From a virus, in IMG/VR virus record IMGVR_UViG_3300017917_001303, positions 1 to 22,077 of that record: a DNA stretch of 22,077 nucleotides; one strand, given 5' to 3'. Under the pieces are notes generated by a model. The model was given only the letters and a program-made list of their open reading frames with translations. It had not been told where the DNA came from and made no database searches. The position numbers and the translations under genes are program-made. Positions 7,191 through 13,571 of this stretch are shown here, in pieces; position 1 is the stretch's first letter, and each line of letters begins with the position of its first letter.

Positions 7191-8573
7191 ATGCCAGCAA
7201 CATCAAATGGATTTTTAGACAACTTAATTTCGGGTATCTTAGGCCCGAAAGGTAACATGGCCGACTGGCAACACGCCAGACGCTTGTTCATCGACGGAAA
7301 ATTAAAACTTGCTCCTAAGCAAAAGTTTCTTTTTCATGTATATTTTAGATTAGATCCTATTGTAAGAACAATATTACCAGAACTAGCAGACAAACATAAT
7401 TTAGAAATTGGTATGCTGGTTAAAAGTGCAGACTTACCAAAGTTTACAGCTAACGTTGAAACTAAAAACAAATATAATAGAAAGAAAAACGTTCATACAT
7501 CTATATCGTATGATCCTATTAACATAACATTCCATGATGACAACTATGGTGTGACTACTGCGCTGTTAGAAGCATACTATAGATATTATTTTGCAGATGC
7601 AAGTTACGGTAGAATACCGGGCGCATACAACAAGGCAGGTGCCGGCGACAACACATACAAAGGCACAGGCTTTAATCAATTTAAATATGGTCTTGATAAT
7701 GATATTTCAGTTCCGTTTTTTCAAAGTATTGAAATAACTCAGCTTGCTAGAAAATCATACACTACCTATACAATAGTAAATCCTGTAATCACTGGCTGGC
7801 AACATGATAATGTTGATAGTGCAGACGGAAACACTACTATGCAAAATAGTATTACAGTTGCATACGAAGCAGTCCACTACAGTAGAGGTGCAGTACAAGC
7901 CGGCGAAGAAGGAAGTCCAACTGGCTTTGGTGGTCCAGCACATTACGATCAACAACCTTCTCCTATATCTTTATTAGGTGGAGGAAAACTTGGCATAGAC
8001 GGAATCTTTGGTGCAGGCGCAGACCTATATGACTACATTGCTAAAGGGACAACATTTAAAAGTCCATTAGAAGCTGGATTGGCAGCTTTTCAATTAGTAC
8101 GAAGTATAGAAGGTTTGACTTCAGAGGGTTTGCGTGAAAGCGGTTATAGAATAATTGAAAATGCTATAGGGACTGCAACCGGAACTGACGTTAGCGGCGT
8201 AGCTAATTCTACATTCCCTAAGAATAGCGGTACTGGTGGATCTAATCAAACTACTAATGCAAATTCTGTTTCAAACAGTGGCAATACTAGTTCGGGAACT
8301 TCTTCATCAGGTAATACTTCGCTATCTTCATCCTCAGGCAGCGCAGGAACACCTGTGGCAGGCGGAACAGCATCAGGTGCAATAGTAGTTGCACAATTTT
8401 CAAGACAAGAACTTATAGAAAATCCAGCGGCTCTTGAAGCGGCTGCTATTCAAGTATATCGAAGAGATTATTTAACTAGCGGACAACCGGGCGGTGTTAA
8501 CGGATATGTTGAAGCCTGGAATAAATTGCCTGACAGCAGAAAAGAACTATATAAAGCTAGAGTAATCGAATAA
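7191..8573 (+). CDS. Tail tube-related baseplate protein, gp54/gp48-like
   Basis: This 460-residue protein has a gp19-type tube fold in its first 235 residues: FLFHVYFRLD (47-55), a SADLPKFTANVE strand (79-90), SYDPINITFHDD (106-117) and ITVAYEAVHYSRGAV (221-235). T4 gp54, the initiator joining tube to baseplate, shows a comparable order (MPENRLSYETDWNYN, DPLVISFRMD, FDVTFAYRVMQAGAV). It could instead be gp48. Residues about 339-396 are an Asn/Ser/Gly/Thr-rich linker, followed by a separate C-terminal domain (about 397-460, EAAAIQVYRRDYL) not known in T4 gp54. It lies behind a terminator with its own late box and no Shine-Dalgarno. The following gene overlaps its stop by one base (TAATG). The assignment to the tube family is fairly secure; the exact T4 counterpart is not. 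Confidence 0.65.
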   Translation: MPATSNGFLDNLISGILGPKGNMADWQHARRLFIDGKLKLAPKQKFLFHVYFRLDPIVRTILPELADKHNLEIGMLVKSADLPKFTANVETKNKYNRKKNVHTSISYDPINITFHDDNYGVTTALLEAYYRYYFADASYGRIPGAYNKAGAGDNTYKGTGFNQFKYGLDNDISVPFFQSIEITQLARKSYTTYTIVNPVITGWQHDNVDSADGNTTMQNSITVAYEAVHYSRGAVQAGEEGSPTGFGGPAHYDQQPSPISLLGGGKLGIDGIFGAGADLYDYIAKGTTFKSPLEAGLAAFQLVRSIEGLTSEGLRESGYRIIENAIGTATGTDVSGVANSTFPKNSGTGGSNQTTNANSVSNSGNTSSGTSSSGNTSLSSSSGSAGTPVAGGTASGAIVVAQFSRQELIENPAALEAAAIQVYRRDYLTSGQPGGVNGYVEAWNKLPDSRKELYKARVIE

Positions 8574-8947
8574 TGACAAAATCAAATTTACCAATTCAAC
8601 CAATACCAAAAGGTTCTGATAAGGAAATAAATCTTTTCTTTGACAGATACTTTACAAAACCTATTAATGTATCCTCTAATGATTTAGATACGGTAGTAGC
8701 ATTTTTTGAAAGTCGTGGCTTTGACAATAGTGCCGCTACTTCTGTAGCTATAGTACTATTACAACAGGCTAAATTAGACAATGTTAAGGTTTATAAATTA
8801 TTAGAAACACTAAAGGGTCTTAAAGATCTACAACTAAGTGTAGTTGTTGCTGAAGTGCTTAACTATAATAGAAAAAAGACCAGTACATTAGGTTTCAAAA
8901 GAGAAGTTACTGCTGACAAGGTTGAACGACGCAATATTATAATCTAA
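8573..8947 (+). CDS. Conserved small protein of marine T4-like phages, function unknown
   Basis: This is a 124-residue, mostly helical, charged protein with no membrane segment. It contains a RGFDNSAATSVAIVLLQQAKLDNVKVYKLLETLKGL-type helical core (residues about 49-84) and an ILNYNR-like block (VLNYNRKKTSTLGFKRE, about 93-109). I recall such proteins in cyanophage-like genomes without an assigned function. Its start overlaps the stop of the gp54-like gene (TAATG), and gp4 starts 1 nt after its stop, so it belongs to one late transcript with baseplate and head-completion genes. That context suggests a virion assembly or structural role, which is inference. Confidence 0.7.
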   Translation: MTKSNLPIQPIPKGSDKEINLFFDRYFTKPINVSSNDLDTVVAFFESRGFDNSAATSVAIVLLQQAKLDNVKVYKLLETLKGLKDLQLSVVVAEVLNYNRKKTSTLGFKREVTADKVERRNIII

Positions 8948-8948
8948 T

Positions 8949-9386
8949 ATGCCTAAGTTTGCACAAGGTAAATTCTCTTTAAAGAATCCAGAGAAATATA
9001 TAGGTACTCGATCTCCAACATATAGAAGTAGTTGGGAATTTGCCTTTATGAAATTCTGCGACGAACATCCAGCAGTAACTAAATGGGCTAGTGAAGCTGT
9101 ACAAATACCTTATAGAAATCCGTTAACAGGAAAATACACAATATACGTTCCTGATTTTTTTATATCATACGCAGATAAGACTGGCAAACAATATGCAGAA
9201 CTAGTTGAGGTTAAACCTGCAAATCAAACATTAAAAGAAAAAGTTGGACGTAGTAGATCTAATCAGGCACATTGGATAATTAATCAAGCAAAGTGGGAAG
9301 CAGCCAATGCTTGGTGTAAACAACAGGGCATTAAATTTAGGGTAATAAATGAGGGCGATATTTTTCATCAAGGCAGTCGAAGATAA
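8949..9386 (+). CDS. 4: Head completion nuclease-like protein, T4 gp4-like
   Basis: This 145-residue protein matches the gp4 head-completion family, which has a TnsA/PD-(D/E)xK nuclease-type fold and finishes DNA-filled heads before tail joining. Seen directly: TYRSSWEFAFMKFCDEHP (residues about 24-41, with Glu30), YVPDFFI with Asp69, and LVEVKP with Glu87 and Lys89, which together form an E...D...ExK site. T4 gp4 is about 150 aa, so the length is normal. The ATG lies 1 nt after the previous stop, and the following sulfotransferase start overlaps its stop (TAATG). Virion assembly is the family role; nuclease activity is suggested by the intact motif but is inferred. Confidence 0.8.
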   Translation: MPKFAQGKFSLKNPEKYIGTRSPTYRSSWEFAFMKFCDEHPAVTKWASEAVQIPYRNPLTGKYTIYVPDFFISYADKTGKQYAELVEVKPANQTLKEKVGRSRSNQAHWIINQAKWEAANAWCKQQGIKFRVINEGDIFHQGSRR

Positions 9387-10030
9387 TGTCAACATGTCAG
9401 TTTAAAGATAAAGATAACGTAACAAGAACTTTTATACACATTCCTAAAACAGCTGGTCAAAGTCTTACACAGTGGATAAGACATCATGACAAGAGTACTG
9501 TGCTTTTTGATATGCATGCAAGTGCATCAGATTTATTGTCAAAAGGTATAAATTTAGGCGAAACGTTTACTATAATTAGAAATCCCTACGACAGAGTAGT
9601 AAGTACTTTTTCTTACTATCAAGCCAATGCACTAATTCAAGTAGATCAAAAAAGAACAGAATTAACAACAGATGAAGAAATTGCTCAATGGGAAAAACAG
9701 AGAGCAGAAGCAGTAAGAGCACAAACATATTTTACATCATTAACATTTGAAGAATGGTTGTTAGAGTGTATAGATGACAGTAGAAAATTTTGGGTAGTAG
9801 ATAATAACCTCACTGATTACACAAAACATGTAAACACCGTCTTTAAGTATGAAACATTAGACAAAGATTTTAAAACAATGGAAAGTTGGTTTTATACTAG
9901 ATTAGATTTTCCAGAAATAAACATCAGTAGAATGGATGATTACCGTCATTACTACAAAAGCGAAAAAACTAAACAATTTGTTTATGATTTTTTCCGTAAA
10001 GATTTTGAAAATTTTGATTACAAATTTTAA
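9386..10030 (+). CDS. Sulfotransferase family protein (PAPS-dependent)
   Basis: This 214-residue protein has the two PAPS-binding signatures of carbohydrate-type sulfotransferases: FIHIPKTAGQSL at residues 16-27 (5'-phosphosulfate loop, with Lys21) and IIRNPYDRVVSTFSYY at 63-78 (3'-phosphate loop, with Arg65 and Ser73). The family moves sulfate from PAPS to sugar hydroxyls; the acceptor cannot be read from the sequence. No signal peptide or membrane segment is visible, so it should be cytoplasmic, unlike Golgi homologues. It is translationally coupled to gp4 (TAATG) and ends just before the gp16 promoter. It has no T4 counterpart and looks like cargo inserted into a virion operon; the cassette reads as AT-rich. 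Co-transcription predicts late expression, perhaps to modify surface glycans or virion glycans. Confidence 0.82.
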   Translation: MSTCQFKDKDNVTRTFIHIPKTAGQSLTQWIRHHDKSTVLFDMHASASDLLSKGINLGETFTIIRNPYDRVVSTFSYYQANALIQVDQKRTELTTDEEIAQWEKQRAEAVRAQTYFTSLTFEEWLLECIDDSRKFWVVDNNLTDYTKHVNTVFKYETLDKDFKTMESWFYTRLDFPEINISRMDDYRHYYKSEKTKQFVYDFFRKDFENFDYKF

Positions 10031-10036
10031 TAAATA
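10029..10036 (+). promoter_or_regulatory. Late promoter box for gp16
   Basis: AATAAATA overlaps the sulfotransferase stop. The predicted start near 10042 leaves a leader of about 21 nt with only a weak GGAA ahead of the ATG at 10063. Confidence 0.5.
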
Positions 10037-10062
10037 ATAATAGCATTTAATGGAAATCAAGA

Positions 10063-10566
10063 ATGACCAAAAAACTTGAAGAATTACTGAATTTGCCGGA
10101 ATCTAAAGAAATAGTAGATGAAGCACGTTCTACTGACAAAAAGAAAGCAAAAGAAACTGCAATAGTCGAGCAAGAAAATACTATGCGCGATATTGCAGAA
10201 TTTGATAAAATTGCCTCTGCATTACCACAGGTTAAAGGTCTAGGAGAACTGGCCGATAACGAACTCAATGATATTGCTCAGCGAGCTCTTGATGCGTATG
10301 AAGATCTAATGGATTTAGGTATGAACGTTGAAGCTCGTTACAGTGGTAGAGTATTTGAGGTTGCAGGTAATATGCTTAAAACTAGCCTTGATGCAAAAGT
10401 AGCTAAACTTGACAAAAAATTAAAGATGGTTGAATTACAGCTTAAGAAAGAAAAGCTAGACAAAGAAGAGTCAAATGACGGCGGCTTAATAGACGGAAAA
10501 GGGTTTGTTGTTACTGATAGAAACAGCTTAATTGAACGTCTTAAAGGGCTAGATAAAGATAAATAA
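10063..10566 (+). CDS. 16: Small terminase subunit, T4 gp16-like
   Basis: This 167-residue protein fits the small terminase: an N-terminal segment with LLNLPE, a central pair of helices (DIAQRALDAYEDLMDLGMNVEARYSGRVFEVAGNMLKTSLDAK, residues about 67-109) and a charged coiled-coil (KLDKKLKMVELQLKKEKLDKE). It ends in a KGFVVTDRNSLIERL element. T4 gp16 (164 aa) has the same plan: ISDLPG near the start, an oligomerising core containing AKIFLETAKNAD and MEVFATLMGQM, and ATVFMGSPTELMDEI near the end. It regulates gp17 and recognises DNA to be packaged. It has its own late box. Unlike in T4, where genes 16 and 17 adjoin, two other genes and a terminator separate it from gp17. Confidence 0.72.
   Translation: MTKKLEELLNLPESKEIVDEARSTDKKKAKETAIVEQENTMRDIAEFDKIASALPQVKGLGELADNELNDIAQRALDAYEDLMDLGMNVEARYSGRVFEVAGNMLKTSLDAKVAKLDKKLKMVELQLKKEKLDKEESNDGGLIDGKGFVVTDRNSLIERLKGLDKDK
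10558..10565 (+). promoter_or_regulatory. Late promoter box for the 10587 gene
   Basis: GATAAATA overlaps the end of gp16. The predicted start near 10571 gives a short leader with a weak GGGA at 10575-10578. Confidence 0.55.
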
Positions 10567-10586
10567 CAAATAACGGGATTACAAAG

Positions 10587-11144
10587 ATGAAAACTTTTAA
10601 AGAATTTTTAACCGAATCTAAAAAGACCTATAAATTTTTAATTAAGGTAGCAGGTGAGCTGCCTGAAGGTTTTGCGGATAGCCTAAAACGTAATCTAGAA
10701 AAGTTTGATCTAGTAAAAGTTTCTGCAGGCAAACGCACTCCTATTCAAGAAAGTCCATTAGATTTTCCACAATTACAGAATATGGAAGTAACTGTGTTTG
10801 AAGCAGAAGTTAACTATCCTACAACAGGATTTGTGCTACAAAACTATCTAGCTGACAACTGCATGATTGCAAAAAATCGTTGGGTAGTTAGAGGTGAAAA
10901 CGAACCTCTAGAAAGACAACAGTCAATCGAAGAAAAAGACACATATGAACCATTACTTGCAACAGCAGATATGGGCGGCGAAAGTGCTCAAGACAAAGTT
11001 GCTGGTAACAGAGTAATGGATCTATTAAAAGAATTAGAAGTTGCTCGCAAAGAGCGAAATGTTGAACCTGCAGGCGATGTAGCCAAAGGTGACAGCAAAC
11101 AAATGGACAATAAGGAAAACGCTAAAAGCGTAATAGGGAGCTAA
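10587..11144 (+). CDS. Likely virion-internal protein with capsid targeting sequence
   Basis: This 185-residue protein begins MKTFKEFLTESKK. This closely resembles the capsid targeting sequences of T4 internal proteins (IPIII begins MKTYQEFI), and L-T-E then S fits the gp21 prohead protease rule (L/I-x-E). A folded region follows (YKFLIKVAGELPEGF, about 15-29; PIQESPLDFPQLQNMEVTVFE, about 52-72; an NYLADNCMI strand near 91). The C-terminal tail is charged and probably disordered. I recall related proteins in marine T4-like phages without known function. It lies between gp16 and another likely virion gene, behind a late box, which supports packaging into the head; ejection with DNA or a scaffold role are both possible. 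Confidence 0.65.
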   Translation: MKTFKEFLTESKKTYKFLIKVAGELPEGFADSLKRNLEKFDLVKVSAGKRTPIQESPLDFPQLQNMEVTVFEAEVNYPTTGFVLQNYLADNCMIAKNRWVVRGENEPLERQQSIEEKDTYEPLLATADMGGESAQDKVAGNRVMDLLKELEVARKERNVEPAGDVAKGDSKQMDNKENAKSVIGS

Positions 11145-11146
11145 TA

Positions 11147-11917
11147 ATGGATATGCATAAACTACTTGCCACACTAAATGGCATCGAGCAAGGAACTGTT
11201 AAAGGCCCTGCACAAAAACAAACCGGTGAAATGAAAAAGATACTTGAATCTTTTAAAAAAGTGCAAGTAGATGAATGTGGTATGGCTCCTGGTGCTATGA
11301 CAAGCTCAGCACCACAGCGCGAAGGCTCACCAGTAAGCATGAACATCAGTTTAAATGCTAGTGGTAAAGAAAATGTTGACGAATTAATGAGTTTGTTAAA
11401 GAGTGCAGGACTAGATGCATCTCCGGCAATGTCAATGTCAATGCCTGCTCCGGCAAGATCAATGCCTATGGCACTTGCTATGGACAATGCTGAAATGGAA
11501 GAAGAAGGTTTAGCCAACGAACCAGACGAACAGTACAGCGACACAGAGTACATGACTAAAGACTTATCTGGTGGTATTAATCGTCAAAAGAAAATGCACA
11601 AGCCTGCCGCTAAAGGTGACAATCCAATGGCTGTAGAAAGCATTAAAGAACGTCTATGGGCCGCACTAAACGAAAAGAAAGCAAAGCCTGATTTTCTTGA
11701 TATGGACAAAGACGGCAACAAGAAAGAACCAATGAAGAAGGCAGTTGCTGACAAAAAGAAGAATCCTTTTGCTAAAAAAGTTAAAGAAGCTACAAAAACT
11801 CCTTCAACTTGGACCGACAATAAAGGCAACAAACATCCAGCTACTAAAGTAAAAGGTGACAAGTATACTGGTAAAGATGCTGAAGCTGAAGCAAAAAACC
11901 AAAAAGAAAAAAAATAA
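11147..11917 (+). CDS. Probable virion/prohead-associated protein, function unknown
   Basis: This 256-residue protein is low in complexity in several places. It has a Met/Pro-rich run (AMSMSMPAPARSMPMALAM, residues 94-112), an acidic block (MEEEGLANEPDEQYSD, 117-132), a DLSGGINRQKKMH segment (139-151), FLDMDKDGNKKEPMKKA (183-199) and a very Lys-rich end. The DxDxDGN part looks like the first half of an EF-hand calcium loop, but the full loop is not present. I recall the FLD-D-D-G-KKEPMKKA element in other marine phage virion-type proteins; no function is established to my knowledge. GGGAG lies upstream of the ATG at 11147, 2 nt after the previous stop, so both genes share a transcript that ends at the terminator at 11937-11964. 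Confidence 0.65.
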   Translation: MDMHKLLATLNGIEQGTVKGPAQKQTGEMKKILESFKKVQVDECGMAPGAMTSSAPQREGSPVSMNISLNASGKENVDELMSLLKSAGLDASPAMSMSMPAPARSMPMALAMDNAEMEEEGLANEPDEQYSDTEYMTKDLSGGINRQKKMHKPAAKGDNPMAVESIKERLWAALNEKKAKPDFLDMDKDGNKKEPMKKAVADKKKNPFAKKVKEATKTPSTWTDNKGNKHPATKVKGDKYTGKDAEAEAKNQKEKK

Positions 11918-11936
11918 ACTATCCTAGATAGAACTC

Positions 11937-11964
11937 AAATAGGCTCTTCGGAGCCTATTTTTTT
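11937..11964 (+). terminator. Strong intrinsic terminator before gp17
   Basis: A perfect 10-bp stem, AAATAGGCTC (11937-11946) with GAGCCTATTT (11951-11960), closes on a stable TTCG loop and runs into a T-tract through 11964. Confidence 0.92.
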
Positions 11965-11965
11965 G

Positions 11966-11973
11966 ATTAAATA
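11966..11973 (+). promoter_or_regulatory. Probable late promoter box for gp17
   Basis: ATTAAATA, matching the last six bases of the late consensus, sits directly after the terminator and 5 nt before the ATG at 11979. Because the terminator blocks upstream transcripts, this is the only visible promoter for gp17. Confidence 0.45.
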
Positions 11974-11978
11974 AACAT

Positions 11979-13559
11979 ATGAGTAAATCACTAGATGGCG
12001 TCTTAACCAAAAAAGCCAATCAGAGAGAAACATACACTGAAGAGCAAATTACAGAACTCTTAAAGTGTATGGATCCCAATGACGGCTACTTACATTTTGC
12101 AAAGCACTTTGCCTATATTCAGCATCCTGTAAAAGGTAAGCTGTTGTTTGAGCCGTTTGAATATCAATTAAGGTTATTGCACAGCTATCACAACTATCGT
12201 TTTAATATTAACATGATGCCTCGACAAACAGGTAAGACAACCTGCGCGGCAATCTACCTATGTTGGTATGCGATGTTTCATCCAGATCAAACTATTCTTA
12301 TTGCCGCACACAAGTATACAGGTGCTCAAGAAATTATGCAACGTATACGCTATGTATACGAAACTTGTCCTGACTACATTAGAGCAGGGGTTACAAGTTA
12401 TAACAAAGGTAGTATTGAGTTTGAAAACGGATCACGTATTGTAAGTCAAACAACTACAGGCAACACAGGTCGTGGTATGTCTATATCACTACTATACTGT
12501 GACGAGTTTGCATTCGTTCAACCTAACATTGCTGAAGAGTTTTGGACTTCAATATCACCGACACTGGCAACTGGTGGTCGTGCTATTATTACCAGCACAC
12601 CTAACTCAGACGAAGACACTTTTGCTACTATTTGGAAACAAGCAGAAAATAAATTTGACGAATACGGCAACGAAAGCGATGTAGGTATTAACGGCTTCCA
12701 TGCGTTTAGAGCAGAATGGCATGAGCATCCTGACAGAGATGAAAAATGGCGTGATGAAGAAATTGGCCGTATCGGTGAAGAAAAGTTCCGTCGTGAATAT
12801 GGTTGTGAATTCTTAGTATTTGACGAAACACTAATTAACTCAATTAAACTTGCAACACTTGAAGGCCAACGACCATTGCTCAATATGGGACAAACTCGTT
12901 GGTATCATAAACCGTCACCCGAATACACCTATTGCGTTTCATTAGACCCTGCTATGGGCACCGGCGGTAACTATGCGGCTATACAAGTTATTGAATTGCC
13001 CACTTATAGGCAGGTAGCAGAGTGGCAACACAACAATACAGCAATACCTGGACAGATAAGAATACTTGCAGATATTTGTAAGTATATTGCAGAAGAAACT
13101 AAAAATCCGCAGGGTATATATTGGAGTGTAGAAAACAACGGAATCGGAGAAGCCGCACTAATTGTTATTAACGATTTTGGCGAAGAAAATATTCCTGGAC
13201 TTTTTGTGTCGGAACCTATACGTAAAGGACATGTGCGTAAATTCCGTAAAGGATTTAATACTACACACTCGGCAAAAATTACCGCTTGCAGTAGATTAAA
13301 AACTATGATCGAAAACGACAAGTTAGAAGTGAACTCTAAACCCTTAATTTCAGAGTTAAAAAACTTTATTGCTACAGGTAGCAGTTTCCAAGCTAAACTA
13401 GGAACCACAGACGATTTGATCAGTGCTGTACTTTTAGCAATACGCATGATGGATGTACTAAAAGATTGGGACCCTAGGGTGTACAATACCTTTACACAAA
13501 CTGATACATACGAAGATTACGAGCCCCCTATGCCGATATTCGTTAGCACCAATTATTGA
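11979..13559 (+). CDS. 17: Large terminase subunit (packaging ATPase/nuclease), gp17
   Basis: This 526-residue protein powers DNA translocation into the prohead and cuts the concatemer. Seen directly: Walker A PRQTGKTT at residues 81-88, Walker B LLYCDE at 171-176, the coupling motif TSTP at 206-209, and the RNase H-like nuclease domain starting with SLDPAMGTGG (Asp323). The latter continues through VENNG and a late TDDLISAVLLAIRMM segment with further acidic residues. T4 gp17 is 610 aa, and the marine version is somewhat shorter. No Shine-Dalgarno precedes the ATG; a terminator and a degenerate late box lie immediately upstream, so a near-leaderless mRNA is predicted. It is separated from gp16 by two genes, unlike T4. 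Confidence 0.95.
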   Translation: MSKSLDGVLTKKANQRETYTEEQITELLKCMDPNDGYLHFAKHFAYIQHPVKGKLLFEPFEYQLRLLHSYHNYRFNINMMPRQTGKTTCAAIYLCWYAMFHPDQTILIAAHKYTGAQEIMQRIRYVYETCPDYIRAGVTSYNKGSIEFENGSRIVSQTTTGNTGRGMSISLLYCDEFAFVQPNIAEEFWTSISPTLATGGRAIITSTPNSDEDTFATIWKQAENKFDEYGNESDVGINGFHAFRAEWHEHPDRDEKWRDEEIGRIGEEKFRREYGCEFLVFDETLINSIKLATLEGQRPLLNMGQTRWYHKPSPEYTYCVSLDPAMGTGGNYAAIQVIELPTYRQVAEWQHNNTAIPGQIRILADICKYIAEETKNPQGIYWSVENNGIGEAALIVINDFGEENIPGLFVSEPIRKGHVRKFRKGFNTTHSAKITACSRLKTMIENDKLEVNSKPLISELKNFIATGSSFQAKLGTTDDLISAVLLAIRMMDVLKDWDPRVYNTFTQTDTYEDYEPPMPIFVSTNY

Positions 13560-13565
13560 TAAATA
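13558..13565 (+). promoter_or_regulatory. Late promoter box for the 13572 gene
   Basis: GATAAATA overlaps the gp17 stop and ends 6 nt before the ATG at 13572. The predicted leader is about 1 nt, with no Shine-Dalgarno. Confidence 0.6.
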
Positions 13566-13571
13566 CAACAT

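Noticed and set aside
11425-11475. A short ATGTCA-type tandem repeat
   Set aside because: Only two to three imperfect units, explained by the Met/Ser/Pro-rich coding sequence.
11122-11553. A 143-codon minus-strand open frame opposite the 11147 gene
   Set aside because: It mirrors the codon bias of the plus-strand gene and has a Ser/Ala/Ile-rich, non-protein-like composition.
11722-11734. A full EF-hand calcium site in the 11147 gene
   Set aside because: Only the DxDxDGN first half fits; the later loop positions and the flanking helix are not typical, with Pro within the loop.
13004-13486. A 160-codon open frame on the minus strand inside gp17
   Set aside because: It is fully inside the well-supported gp17 gene, has a low-complexity hydrophobic composition, and has no promoter or ribosome binding site of its own.
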